Assembly (NCBI GenBank): GCA_045121095.1
Contig: JBGVFN010000036.1
Location: forward strand, 1 to 32,571
DNA: 32,571 bases
Direction: 5' to 3'
From: TWA4 sp045121095
GTDB lineage: Bacteria; Bacillota; Clostridia; Lachnospirales; Lachnospiraceae
Shown in pieces: positions 24,160 through 32,448 of this stretch. Every line of letters begins with the position of its first letter. The first letter of the stretch is position 1. The notes under the pieces are model-generated. The model worked only from the letters and a program-made list of their open reading frames with translations, made no database searches and was not told the origin of the DNA. A program made the translations under genes and the position numbers.

Positions 24160-24903
24160 TTACATTCTAGAACATGTCTGAGACATACTGGTACAGATTA
24201 ATTTCACACCATTTTCTTTCATATCAGATACCTTCACAATGGTATCCTGTCCATCCAATTCCATGCTGCCGCCTTCTACAGATTTTAAAATGCAGTTTAC
24301 AAAACGGATACTGCATCCCTGAGTACCAGTCAGATTCACATGGATTGTTTCCGCCTGGTTCATCTTTGCTTGATTTTCCCTTGTCTGACTTACATTCATC
24401 TGACCTGCATCGGTCTGAATTCCCCTCATCTGACTTGTTTCTGCCTGATCACATTCTTCCCAGTTAAATACTGCATGTAAAATTTCTTTATTATCCTGAT
24501 ATACGGTGGTTTCTGCCTGATCTTTCAGTGCATATACCTTTAATTCCAGATTTTCTGCATAGGGTGCTACTGCCCTCTGAGGATTTTTCTGTACTGGAAC
24601 AATGCTGTTTTCACGTACCCACAGCGGAATGGAGCAGTAATCATGATGTTCCTTTCTCCAGTGACCGCCTTCTGCGGTTTCGCCGGTCAGATAGTTGGTC
24701 CAGGTTCCTTCGGGCAGATAGTATAAAGCAGTTCCTTCGTCATTGAAAATGGGAGCTGCCAACAGTTTATCGCCCATCATATACTGTTTATCCAGATAAG
24801 AGCAGTTCATGTCATGTTCAAATTCCAGGGGCATACTCCAAACTTCTTGTAGACGGAATAGAAATTTCCGGTTGTTTGATTCCCTTCCAAGAAGGCAAAA
24901 CAC
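24160..24903 (-). pseudogene. C-terminal remnant of a GH31 glycosidase (alpha-xylosidase-like)
   Basis: The 247-residue frame matches the end of GH31 enzymes: LEFEHDMNCSYLDKQYMMGD, KLLAAPIFNDEGTALYYLPE, GTWTNYLTGETAEGGHW and PLWVRENSIVPVQ are the distal barrel and proximal C-terminal domain. Both catalytic Asp residues and everything before residue ~20 are missing, and the first 20 residues fit no GH31 sequence, so a deletion or rearrangement joined unrelated DNA. Residues ~154-188 are seven five-residue repeats (DQAET, SQMRG, IQTDA, GQMNV, SQTRE, NQAKM, NQAET) that interrupt a normally compact beta domain. It is not expected to be active. Confidence 0.85.
24346..24450 (-). repeat. Seven 15-nt in-frame repeats inside the GH31 fragment
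   Basis: 105 nt divide into seven 15-nt units on the minus strand, each with CAG or CAA as second codon, giving the pentapeptide pattern xQxxx. The period equals that of the block in pduL, but the unit sequence differs. Confidence 0.85.
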
Positions 24904-24995
24904 ATTATGATGTAACTGTAATAATGGGATAAATAAAATCTTTCCAACCAGTAATTTTTCTTTTATCGATTATTAAACTTTTGCCGAATATAAAT

Positions 24996-25040
24996 ACAAA
25001 AACAGCCGAAGTCACTATATTTGGGGGTGGCTTTGGCTGC
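24996..25040 (-). terminator. Terminator after the small gene at 25099-25356
   Basis: The minus strand reads GCAGCC, AAG and CAC arms, an A/T-rich loop, then GTG, CTT and GGCTG arms, followed by TTTTTGT. It is a standard interrupted terminator about 60 nt past the stop. Confidence 0.75.
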
Positions 25041-25046
25041 TTTATA

Positions 25047-25080
25047 ACAAACGATCAGACTAATTGACAGCTTGTACAAA
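25047..25080 (-). pseudogene. 34-bp scar of the AAA-ATPase/PDDEXK gene
   Basis: These bases match, with few differences, the part of copy 1 (about 405-438) that encodes VQAVNQSDRLL. Here the frame reads VQAVN-stop-SDRLL. It lies alone directly behind a terminator, far from the other copies. Confidence 0.6.
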
Positions 25081-25098
25081 CAAGACCAATTATTACGA

Positions 25099-25356
25099 TT
25101 ATATTATTTCCTTAATACTACTGATATTATCAATGCGAAACATCTTTACAACTTTTTTCTTCTTAACATCAACTTCCAGCATTACCCAATCTTCGTCCAG
25201 ATCTACCAGAATCCCTTTTGCTGAAAACATAATATCAAGTGCTGCCAGCGGTTCTTTTAAAGTGATTTCACACATTTTATTCAAATATTCCGGAAGAACT
25301 TTTTGATAGGATAATTTTTTCTCTTCTTTCTCTCCACTTGCCGTTCGTTCTTTCAT
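25099..25356 (-). CDS. Small hypothetical protein, 85 residues
   Basis: I do not recognise the family. From ATG 25354-25356 the product is MKERTASGEKEEKKLSYQK, then VLPEYLNKMCEITLKEPLAA, then a strand-rich end (AKGILVDLDEDWVMLEVDVK, KKKVVKMFRIDNISSIKEII). The alternating beta pattern with a conserved-looking 'D-E-D-W-V-ML' segment resembles small Sm-like or PH-like folds, which is only an impression. It overlaps another open frame (to 25277) and the upstream sequence looks decayed, so its start is uncertain. A good terminator follows. Confidence 0.5.
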   Translation of the reverse strand: MKERTASGEKEEKKLSYQKVLPEYLNKMCEITLKEPLAALDIMFSAKGILVDLDEDWVMLEVDVKKKKVVKMFRIDNISSIKEII

Positions 25357-25525
25357 AATATACTGGCATCTTTTCTTTTGCAAAGATCCAGAAATAGCAG
25401 CCACACAGTATTCCAATCCATGCAAATAAATACAAATTATCTGCCGGAATATTTTTCAACTGCGCCCCTATTTGTAATAGTATCGTTTCCACACATGCAA
25501 CAGCTATAACAGGAACAAAAATCAA
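25277..25525 (-). pseudogene. Possible remnant of a membrane protein end
   Basis: The frame encodes two hydrophobic stretches (FVPVIAVACVETILLQI and LYLFAWIGILCGCYFWIF) and then runs, in a different phase, over the start of the small gene at 25099-25356. It also overlaps the end of the histidine kinase. It looks like the tail of a membrane protein joined to the kinase by rearrangement. Low confidence. Confidence 0.3.
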
Positions 25526-26396
25526 TTGTCACATACAGTCTCTCATTCTGATAATAAGCAGATATATTACCACCCATGCGTTCGACCAGCAGCTTAGCAA
25601 TAGATAATCCTAAACCTGTTGAGTTTCGGCTGGCTTCTACGGTATAAAATCGGTCAAACAGTCTGCCGACTGTGACAGCGTTCAGATTGTGCGCCGTATT
25701 ACTGAATGTAACACATCCGTTCTTAGCCATGACTACGGACAAATCGCCGTCAGAGTATTTCAACGCATTGCTGATGATGTTGGAAAAGATACGGTTGACC
25801 GCACCTGCATCCAGTTCACGGAAGACCGGTTCTTCTGGCAATTCAATTTCCGGTTGGATGCCTTTTTCCTGCATGACCGCATAGAAGGACAGCAGGCTTT
25901 CTTCCAGTGCCCGGACAATGTCCATGCGCTCCAATTTCAGATCCTGGGGCGATGTAACCACGCTGTATCGGAACAGTTCTTCGGTCAGATTCTTCAAAAC
26001 TTCCGTTCGGTTTTGAATTTGTGCGAAGTAACGCTGAACATTCTCGCTCTTTTCCTCTTGCTCCAACAGTTCAAGATAACCATTGATTGCCGTAAGCGGT
26101 GTTCTCAGGTCATGGGATATATTGGTGACAGCTTCTTTCAGTTCCAGATCGCCCTGCTGATAACGGTGGCGTTCCTTGCGAAGCAAACGAAGTTGCACAT
26201 TGATGTCTGCCGCCAGTTTTCGCATATAGGAATCACGGGTGGAAACATCAATGAGGGTGTTGGTATCCGCCGTCAATCGGTCTCGGAACGCTTCCGCAAT
26301 TTCCTGTGCTGACCTGCGCAGAAAGTAAACCTTTGCAAGCAGTACAAAGATAATCAAAAGCAATATTCCGATGATGATTAACAGCAGATGTTCCAT
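25437..26396 (-). CDS. Membrane sensor histidine kinase
   Basis: The kinase has 319 residues. One N-terminal membrane helix (residues 4-26) is followed by a short cytoplasmic linker. The HisKA motif VTNISHDLRTPLTAINGYLE has phospho-His95, and the HATPase has NRIFSNIISNALKYSDGD (N box) and STGLGLSIAKLLVERMGG (G box). The minimal sensor region is typical of kinases paired with ABC transporters that detect peptide antibiotics. The recognisable protein ends around YVTIDF; the last ~26 residues (Cys-rich, CSCYSCCMCG) appear to come from foreign sequence at a junction near 25515. It follows the ABC permease by 10 nt. Confidence 0.88.
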   Translation of the reverse strand: MEHLLLIIIGILLLIIFVLLAKVYFLRRSAQEIAEAFRDRLTADTNTLIDVSTRDSYMRKLAADINVQLRLLRKERHRYQQGDLELKEAVTNISHDLRTPLTAINGYLELLEQEEKSENVQRYFAQIQNRTEVLKNLTEELFRYSVVTSPQDLKLERMDIVRALEESLLSFYAVMQEKGIQPEIELPEEPVFRELDAGAVNRIFSNIISNALKYSDGDLSVVMAKNGCVTFSNTAHNLNAVTVGRLFDRFYTVEASRNSTGLGLSIAKLLVERMGGNISAYYQNERLYVTIDFCSCYSCCMCGNDTITNRGAVEKYSGR

Positions 26397-26406
26397 AACA
26401 GACCTC

Positions 26407-27240
26407 TTATTTTATATCTTTTTTCCTGAACGAATAATACCCCAACACAGTAGAAACAACCAACATAATGACAGATAGCAACGGCCAGCGAACTGCTCTT
26501 TCGTAATCCAGATTATTTAACTGAATCGTTTGTCCAGTAGGCAAAATATCAGCAATCAATTCGTATATGGTGCGTTGGAATCCATCAATGTAGGCAGGGT
26601 TATCAATCAAATCTCCGTACTGGAGACCATCCATCGTAATGCTGACATAGGAGTAAGTCATCGGTTCTTCTGCCAATGCATTGATGCAGAAGGATGCCAA
26701 AAGCAAAATCGCAAACAGAAAAACAAGCGAAGCTACAAGAGAAGCAGCTTTATTGCGTACATTCATACAAATACCTACGCTCATAGCCGAAAAGACCGAA
26801 GCCATCAACACACAACACAAAAGCAGAAACGCAACTTCCATCCATCCGGACTGGAATTTGCGGAAAAGAAACCAGCCGGAAAGAGTGGAGCACAGCAACA
26901 TCACTGCCAGCAGGATCAGCGACGCTGTCATACAGGTGATATACTCCGCAAAATATACCTGTGTACGATTGTAACCCACCACAAGTTTGTTTCGAATTGT
27001 ATGCTCGTCAAATTCTGTGCCCAAACGCATACTGATAAAGAATACGAATACAAAACCAATCATGGGAAGCATATTGAACATCATATCTTCCACATAAAAC
27101 TCAATGCCGGTATTTTTCATCGCAGTATTATAACTCATCCAACTGAAGGAAGCAGCGCCAATGCTCATGAACGCAAAGGCGATCCAGAACATTTTTTCTT
27201 TCCAGAGTCGTGAGAAACTCGCAGTTAACAACTTACGCAT
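26407..27240 (-). CDS. ABC transporter permease (ABC-2 type)
   Basis: The product has 277 residues from ATG 27238-27240; the frame is open further upstream only because it overlaps the ATPase gene. It has six hydrophobic segments, an N-terminal RLWKEKMFWIAFAFMSIGAA, a large loop, GTEFDEHTIRNKLVVGYNRT (a segment characteristic of this permease group), and a final helix before YYSFRKKDIK. It pairs with the adjacent ATPase, overlapping it by 8 nt. It probably exports or expels a membrane-active compound. Confidence 0.87.
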   Translation of the reverse strand: MRKLLTASFSRLWKEKMFWIAFAFMSIGAASFSWMSYNTAMKNTGIEFYVEDMMFNMLPMIGFVFVFFISMRLGTEFDEHTIRNKLVVGYNRTQVYFAEYITCMTASLILLAVMLLCSTLSGWFLFRKFQSGWMEVAFLLLCCVLMASVFSAMSVGICMNVRNKAASLVASLVFLFAILLLASFCINALAEEPMTYSYVSITMDGLQYGDLIDNPAYIDGFQRTIYELIADILPTGQTIQLNNLDYERAVRWPLLSVIMLVVSTVLGYYSFRKKDIK

Positions 27241-28147
27241 TGTTGCCACCTCCCACAAGGGAGATATAGTAGCTCTCCAAACTTTCGTCCTTCTCCTGCA
27301 TAGACAGCACTTCACAGTTTTCCTTTGCCAGAGCAACAGTCAACTGGGTCACATGGACTTTTGCGAACACATCAGCCGTGGTTGCAGAAATGATCTTGTA
27401 TTCCAGATTCATAGAATCCAAAACACGAGCCAGCACAGCGGTATCACTGACTTCCATGCGGACGCACTTTCGGCAGGCCGCATCCAGTTCTTCTGCACTC
27501 AGCTCTTTCACCATGCGCCCGTTGTCAATGATACCGTAGTGGGTCGCCAAACGGGAAAGCTCGTCCAAGATATGACTGGAAATCAAAACGGTAATCTGTC
27601 TTTCACGGTTCAGCTTCAGAATCAGCTCACGCATTTCCACAATACCTTGCGGATCAAGACCATTTACAGGCTCGTCAAGAACAAGGAAGTCAGGATCACC
27701 GGCTAATGCGATGGCGATGCCAAGACGCTGCTTCATGCCAAGGGAAAAGTTCTTTGCCTTTTTCTTTCCGGTGTTCTCCAAGCCCACCAGCTTCAGCAGT
27801 TCGGGAATTCCGTCATAGGACGGCAGGCCGAGAATGAGATACTGCTGTTTCAGATTTTCTTCCGCAGTCATATCCATGTAGATGGACGGTGTTTCCACCA
27901 CAGCACCCATACGGCGGCGGGATTTGATAATGTCCTTGCTGTCATTGCGGATGCCGTACAGAGTAAAGTCACCGGAAGTCGGCTCCTGCAACCCGCAGAT
28001 CAGACGGATCAGCGTGGTCTTACCAGCACCGTTCTTTCCCACAAAACCATAGATGGATCCCTTGGGAACGTTCATGGTAAGACTATTGAGCGCATAAAAG
28101 TTTTTATACCTTTTCGTCAAGTTGTTTGTTTGCAAAATATAATTCAT
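27233..28147 (-). CDS. ABC transporter ATP-binding protein (BcrA-like)
   Basis: The protein has 304 residues: Walker A GKNGAGKTT (about 38-46), signature FSLGMKQRLGIAIAL, Walker B FLVLDEPVNGLDPQG, and H-loop VLISSHILDELS, then a C-terminal accessory domain of ~90 residues. This layout matches BcrA-type ATPases used for bacitracin or lantibiotic resistance and immunity, though self-immunity and other roles are possible. AAAGGAGG precedes the start. It is followed by permease and kinase, and preceded by the response regulator. Confidence 0.9.
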   Translation of the reverse strand: MNYILQTNNLTKRYKNFYALNSLTMNVPKGSIYGFVGKNGAGKTTLIRLICGLQEPTSGDFTLYGIRNDSKDIIKSRRRMGAVVETPSIYMDMTAEENLKQQYLILGLPSYDGIPELLKLVGLENTGKKKAKNFSLGMKQRLGIAIALAGDPDFLVLDEPVNGLDPQGIVEMRELILKLNRERQITVLISSHILDELSRLATHYGIIDNGRMVKELSAEELDAACRKCVRMEVSDTAVLARVLDSMNLEYKIISATTADVFAKVHVTQLTVALAKENCEVLSMQEKDESLESYYISLVGGGNNA

Positions 28148-28225
28148 AGTTTGTTACCTCCTTTGATGACCCAAGTTTACAAAACAAAAGTCAAGAAAGT
28201 GGTCAAGAAAAACGTCAAGATTTGG

Positions 28226-28897
28226 TCAAGATTTTTGCTCTGCAAGTTTGAAGCCGATACCCCATACCGTTTCGATATAATCTACACCGCTGACATCCTG
28301 CAGCTTTTTACGCAGGTTGCTGATGTGCTGCTTCAAAGATCGCTCAGTGCAGTCGGGAGTATCCAGACTAATTCTGTCCAGCAGAACACTTTTGGCAATG
28401 ACTTGTTTTGGATTTTCCATCAGCAGTTTCAAAATAGCATATTCTGTTCGGGTCAATTTCACAACCTGCCCTTGTACGGTCAAAGAAAGGGACACCGTAT
28501 CCAAAACCAAATCGCCCACGGAAAGGGATTTGCTGTCACCATGCTGCTCTGCCTTGCGAAGCTGAACGGTGATGCGGGCAAGAAGTTCTTTTGTGTCAAA
28601 GGGTTTCGTCATATAATCGGCTGCACCACTAAGTAAAAGATTTACTTTGTCCTGCACATCTACCTTTGCACTGAGAACAATAACGGGAATGTTCTCAATA
28701 TGCGGTAGAACTTCCTCACCTGATAATCCAGGCAACATCAAATCCAGCAAAACCAAATCCGGTTTATTCTGTGAAAGAAGATATAATGCTTCGGTACCAG
28801 AATAGGCACGGAGGACGGCATAGCCCTCCTGTGACAACACTTCTGTCAGCATATCTCCAATATGAATATCATCATCAATTATTGCAACTTTTTTCAC
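28226..28897 (-). CDS. OmpR-family response regulator
   Basis: The regulator has 223 residues. The receiver domain has the acidic pair at DDD (8-10), phospho-Asp52 in LVLLDLMLPG and Lys in DYMTKPFDTKELL. The C-terminal winged helix contains LTRTEYAILKLLMENPKQVI and VDYIETVWGIGFKL. With the kinase at 25437-26396 it forms a two-component system whose likely target is the ABC transporter between them. The four genes run in one direction, with a 78-nt gap before the ATPase. By eye this block is richer in G+C than its surroundings. Confidence 0.93.
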   Translation of the reverse strand: MKKVAIIDDDIHIGDMLTEVLSQEGYAVLRAYSGTEALYLLSQNKPDLVLLDLMLPGLSGEEVLPHIENIPVIVLSAKVDVQDKVNLLLSGAADYMTKPFDTKELLARITVQLRKAEQHGDSKSLSVGDLVLDTVSLSLTVQGQVVKLTRTEYAILKLLMENPKQVIAKSVLLDRISLDTPDCTERSLKQHISNLRKKLQDVSGVDYIETVWGIGFKLAEQKS

Positions 28898-28919
28898 TCT
28901 TTAACCTCCAATAAAGCTT

Positions 28920-29076
28920 TCACAAAAATTCAAATTTTCTTTTTCTTCTTCCCGCTGGCGATTCTTGCCCAAAATAACCTCCATAGCCTTTTCGTGATGG
29001 CGGCTTCTTGACGCCGAGTTGATTAAACGCATCCTTGGCAGCTGTGAAGCTGGATTTCTTATCAGTGTTCCTTAAC
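28920..29076 (-). pseudogene. Unidentified coding remnant upstream of the response regulator
   Basis: The minus strand reads NTDKKSSFTAAKDAFNQLGV, then KKPPSRKGYGGYFGQES, and ends RRKRKFEFL-stop, a coherent basic C-terminal tail with no start. I could not assign it; tails like this occur on proteins of conjugative elements, but that is only an impression. It fills most of the 289-nt gap before the next gene and marks a junction at the edge of the transporter block. Confidence 0.4.
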
Positions 29077-29186
29077 TACTATTATTCATTAGCAACTTTA
29101 TCTGCAGGTTTTGAAATAATATAGGAAAACGTACGGATTATGAGTGTCGCTATCATATAAAATACAATATTTAGAACAGTAAATTA

Positions 29187-29900
29187 CTATGCCAACAACC
29201 TGCTCAATAATCGTTCTCTGTTATTGATAAACATTTCCGTCACTTTATAGCTTTCTGTTTCCTCGTATTCACACTTGTGGATTTCTCCGTCATCAAAGGA
29301 AATAATCTGTGCACCAGGTATTCCCAACAAGATTGGCGAATGGGTAACAATAATAAATTGTGCTCCCTGCTTTGCACATGCATATATTTCCATAAGTAGA
29401 GTTAACTGCCGTTGCGGTGACAATGCTGCTTCTGGTTCATCAAACAAATATAATCCATTTGCCTTCAACTGATTTTGTGCAAGTTCAAGAAAACTTTCTC
29501 CATGTGATTTTTCATGATATTTCTCTGATGGATGTGCGATATCTGCATAACGTTCTTCCTGTGTTGCAACATTATAAAAACTTTCTGCTCTAAGAAAATA
29601 TCCCCACTTAGGTTTTCGGTATCCTTTCGAAATTCGCACTGCTTCATGCAACTTGGAATGAGAATCATACGTAGAAAAAGTATAGTTCTTTGTTCCACCT
29701 TCCGGGTTAAAGCCATATGCTACAGCAAGGGCTTCCAGTATAGTTGATTTTCCGCTTCCATTTTCTCCAACGAAACAGGTGATCGGCTTTTCAAATTCCA
29801 GTTCTTCCAGCCCTCGAATCGCATCAATTCTGCGAAGATAACTGTTGCTTTCAATTTTATCCCAATCAATAAACAGTTTTTGAATAAATTGTGTATTCAT
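29187..29900 (-). CDS. Small AAA ATPase (ABC/SMC-type single-domain)
   Basis: The protein has 237 residues. Walker A FVGENGSGKST (43-53) follows the 'E-F-EKPITCFVG' strand of the AAA_21/AAA_23 type. Later come LYLFDEPEAALSPQRQLTLL (signature-like region and Walker B) and the H-loop IIVTHSPILLGIPGAQI, ending EMFINNRERLLSRLL. This family is widespread; members occur alone or in defence and mobile modules. No transporter or nuclease partner is adjacent. The start is the ATG at 29898-29900, with GGAG 6 nt upstream; the longer frame would use TTG. Confidence 0.85.
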   Translation of the reverse strand: MNTQFIQKLFIDWDKIESNSYLRRIDAIRGLEELEFEKPITCFVGENGSGKSTILEALAVAYGFNPEGGTKNYTFSTYDSHSKLHEAVRISKGYRKPKWGYFLRAESFYNVATQEERYADIAHPSEKYHEKSHGESFLELAQNQLKANGLYLFDEPEAALSPQRQLTLLMEIYACAKQGAQFIIVTHSPILLGIPGAQIISFDDGEIHKCEYEETESYKVTEMFINNRERLLSRLLA

Positions 29901-30026
29901 ATCCTTCTCCAATAAATATCTACTTTATAGCCACAAATTTTGCATCCTCTACCTCAGAAGATGTAACTCCTGCAATAAAAAAGAATATTTTCTTCTAGAT
30001 GTTTGATAACCTCTGGGAAAATGTCC

Positions 30027-31247
30027 TTAAGATACAATATTTAATTGGGCTTCTGCATTTTTATTCCAGGTATCTTTTAACAACTGATCAGACTGCTGCA
30101 ATGCCTTTACAACAACTTCCCACCCAGCATCTTCTACTGCATTATAAAATTCAGAAGCCACTTCTGAATTTGGAATGAATACTTCCTGTTTAGCAAAATC
30201 ATATCCCAGATACCCCAGATGAATTAATAAAGTCAATACATCATCGGCAGTTTTAAATGTCGTCATATCATTCGTAAATTTACTGGTATTAATTTTTTTG
30301 CTTTTACCAGCCAACAACTCTATAATCGTATCCTTTAATCCAGCATAATTCAGCGCGATATAATCTCTTAACGCTTCAAATGTCTCCGTCTGGTTCCAAT
30401 AATTATCAAAACTCCTGCTGAGCATTGCACTTACCACAGACCGGGGACTGTACACATGCTCCACATTTTCAAAGCGATATCCATCATACCAGCGTCTGGT
30501 TTCTTCAAAATCCATTTCATACCGGGTACATAATTCTCTCACTTCTGTTTCTGTAAAACCTACAAACTCCGCAAGCTGTTTCGGATTGGTCATGGAGAAT
30601 TCATCAAACATGTTCAGGGCTGAGTGCGTTCCATATTTCTTGATAGGCAGTATTCCAGTCATGTAAGCCAAAGCCACATATGGCTTATCCTTCAGAAGAT
30701 TTCGCAGAAAATCCAGATATACTTTCTGTGCCTCTTTATCTGCTTTCTTTTCCCTGAAAATGCAATCCCATTCATCAATGATGAATACAAAGGGAATATC
30801 CTCAGCATTATATATATCCGATAAGGTTCGTATCAGATTCTCTGAATCATAATATCGAATATCCGGATACACTTCCAACAAATCCCATAAAATATTCTTC
30901 TCTATAGCATTTTTCATCGCTCCAACATCATGGTTATCGCTCAAAAAATCCTGCATATTTAGAAAAATTACGTTATACTGATTCAAATGGGTCAGAAACG
31001 AAGCATCTTTCCCAATTTTCAGTTTAGCAAATTCTGTCTTTGAATCGGCGCCTCTTCCATAATAAGCAGCCAGCATATTGGCTGCCATTGACTTTCCAAA
31101 CCTTCTTGGACGACTGACACAAACATACTGCTGCTCTGAATCAAGTACTTTATTGGTATATGCAATCAGCTCACTTTTATCTACATAAATCTAAGAATTC
31201 AATGCTTTTTGAAAAGCTCGTTTTCTGGGATTTAAGTAAATACCCAT
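30027..31247 (-). pseudogene. AAA-ATPase-like/PDDEXK_9 protein, copy 2, with one in-frame stop and no nuclease domain
   Basis: The natural start is ATG 31245-31247, preceded by AAGGAG, giving MGIYLNPRKRAFQKALNS. Codon 19 is TAG (31191-31193), and the same frame then continues without interruption: IYVDKSELIAYTNKVL, VCVSRPRRFGKSMAANM (P-loop), IPFVFIIDEWDCIF (Walker B), ALNMFDEFSMTNPKQ, RRWYDGY. It ends at 30027 after DTWNKNAEAQLNIVS, before the expected C-terminal PD-(D/E)XK domain. One nonsense mutation plus a 3' truncation thus disable it. An internal ATG at 31086-31088 leaves a 353-residue frame lacking the P-loop. Confidence 0.88.
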
Positions 31248-31451
31248 TCATTAACACGCTCCTTCCCTATTCCAGTCTATGTTTTATTTACTTATAACTT
31301 TCTTGTTTCTTTTTCCCTGTGTCTATATTTTATGCTCTCACTCACACAATGTAAACCTCCATAAAAAAATTTCCCTCTGGACTTGAATTGAGTAAATACT
31401 TTTAATCTTTTACCAATTATAGTTATCGAATAATCTAATTGGCTTTGATTA

Positions 31452-31500
31452 TTTCCTGCAGCCAGTTTTCATGATTTTACCGGATTATAACGGATGATTT
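31452..31500. repeat. 49-bp repeat shared with 1599-1647
   Basis: This is the right-hand copy, matching 47 of 49 bases in the same orientation. It covers the last four codons of the small ORF at 31485-31622 and about 30 nt after it. Confidence 0.85.
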
Positions 31501-31622
31501 TCTTTTGTTCTGGTATATTCAATACGTATCCATTCGTCATTGACTTTCAGAACTCTTACCGCAGCATTGTGTCCCCAATCCAGACCAGATTCCAGCAAAA
31601 GTTCCAAATCCCCATTTACCAT
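31485..31622 (-). CDS. Small ORF (45 residues) overlapping the end of the AAA/PDDEXK tail
   Basis: It reads MVNGDLELLLESGLDWG, then HNAAVRVLKVNDEWIR and IEYTRTKENHPL. It is coherent, with an alternating strand pattern. Its ATG lies 4 nt before the stop of the preceding nuclease tail, so it would be translated by coupling. The end of the same ORF is found next to copy 1 (in 1599-1647), showing that nuclease gene and small ORF travelled as a pair. Function unknown. Confidence 0.5.
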   Translation of the reverse strand: MVNGDLELLLESGLDWGHNAAVRVLKVNDEWIRIEYTRTKENHPL

Positions 31623-31834
31623 TCTGAAACTTCTTCAATAATACACTGATGCACCTTGCTATCTTTTGAGTAATTCACACCTACCAGCATCAGATTCCCT
31701 TCGCCACTGCTTCTGTATTTTTATTCCAGGTATCTCTTAACAACTGATCAGCCTGCTGCAATGCCTTTACAACAACTTCCCACCCAGCATCTTCTACTGC
31801 ATTATAAAATCCAGAAGCCACTTCTGAATTTGGA
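31616..31834 (-). pseudogene. AAA-ATPase/PDDEXK family, internally deleted C-terminal remnant (copy 3)
   Basis: Bases 31707-31834 repeat 30049-30173 almost exactly (FYNAVEDAGWEVVVKALQQ, DQLL, DTWNKN). At ACAGAAGC this is joined, out of frame, to the end of the nuclease domain (YRSSGEGNLMLVGVNYSKDS, KVHQCIIEEVSEW-stop). The PD-(D/E)XK core is deleted. The left part stops abruptly at 31834, where unrelated sequence begins. Confidence 0.8.
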
Positions 31835-31877
31835 GAAATGGGGGATTATTGTGGATAATTTGGCCTTATCTAGAGCA

Positions 31878-32128
31878 CTATTTATTAGAATACTTCGAAT
31901 CCATAATTATTTTCTTAATTTCTAGGGTTTCACTCTCAATCCCTATATTTTTCTTAGGGTTTATACTGTTTTTTATTTCCGCGTACTCCTCATTTACCGG
32001 AATTACTACAAAAGTAAGATTATCCATAATATCAAAGATTTTATAGTACAATGATAGGGAACCATTTTCATCTAAAGATCTTTTTGCCTCACCAATACCC
32101 GTTCCAAAAGATTCAATAAAGCTGGATA
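31878..32128 (-). pseudogene. C-terminal fragment of an unidentified protein, possibly AlbA/HATPase_c_4-type
   Basis: The minus strand reads SSFIESFGTGIGEAKRSLDE, NGSLSLYYKIFDIMDN, LTFVVIPVNEEYAEIKNS and ends DSKYSNK-stop at 31878. The segment FIESFGTGI recalls the 'IESxGTGI' region of ATP-binding (divergent AAA_4) transcriptional proteins, a tentative match. There is no start; an in-frame stop precedes it near 32135. Confidence 0.4.
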
Positions 32129-32137
32129 CTCCCTACC

Positions 32138-32250
32138 CTAATAGGAATAGCGTTCTCCTTGCTGTGCGTAAATCTTTGAGTGACACGACTTACACAACGC
32201 AATCAAATTATCTCTGTTGTGTGTGCCACCGTCACTTACTTTTTCCTCTG
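32138..32250 (-). pseudogene. HNH endonuclease C-terminal fragment
   Basis: VSDGGTHNRDNLIALCKSCH followed by SKIYAQQGERYSY-stop is the second half of an HNH motif (GGxHxxxNLxxLCxxCHxxI). The first half with the HH pair is missing; the sequence before about 32250 is unrelated. Confidence 0.7.
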
Positions 32251-32309
32251 TCATATTGTCCGCCTTGTCTGAAGGATTTTTCTAATTGCTTTGCATCGAA
32301 TTCACCAAC

Positions 32310-32352
32310 AAAAAAGGACACTCTTCCAAGATTTCTCTTAGAAAAGTGTCCC
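32310..32352 (-). terminator. Strong rho-independent terminator
   Basis: GGACACTTTTCTAAG and CTTGGAAGAGTGTCC pair across a 7-nt loop, followed by TTTTTT on the minus strand. It ends transcription coming from the right edge. Confidence 0.9.
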
Positions 32353-32418
32353 AAATAGATACAAATTATTTGTTTTTCGTTTTCTTTTGCTGTACCCTCT
32401 ATTTCAAAATGCTCGAAA

Positions 32419-32445
32419 CCTGCATAAAATAAGGCTTTATGCAGG
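32419..32445 (-). other. Perfect 10-bp hairpin
   Basis: CCTGCATAAA pairs with TTTATGCAGG across 7 nt. It lies between the terminator at 32310-32352 and the long inverted repeat at 32449-32546. Confidence 0.75.
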
Positions 32446-32448
32446 ATG

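Noticed and set aside
26530..27213. 227-residue plus-strand frame
   Set aside because: Antisense to the ABC permease; His/Gln-rich composition typical of a shadow frame.
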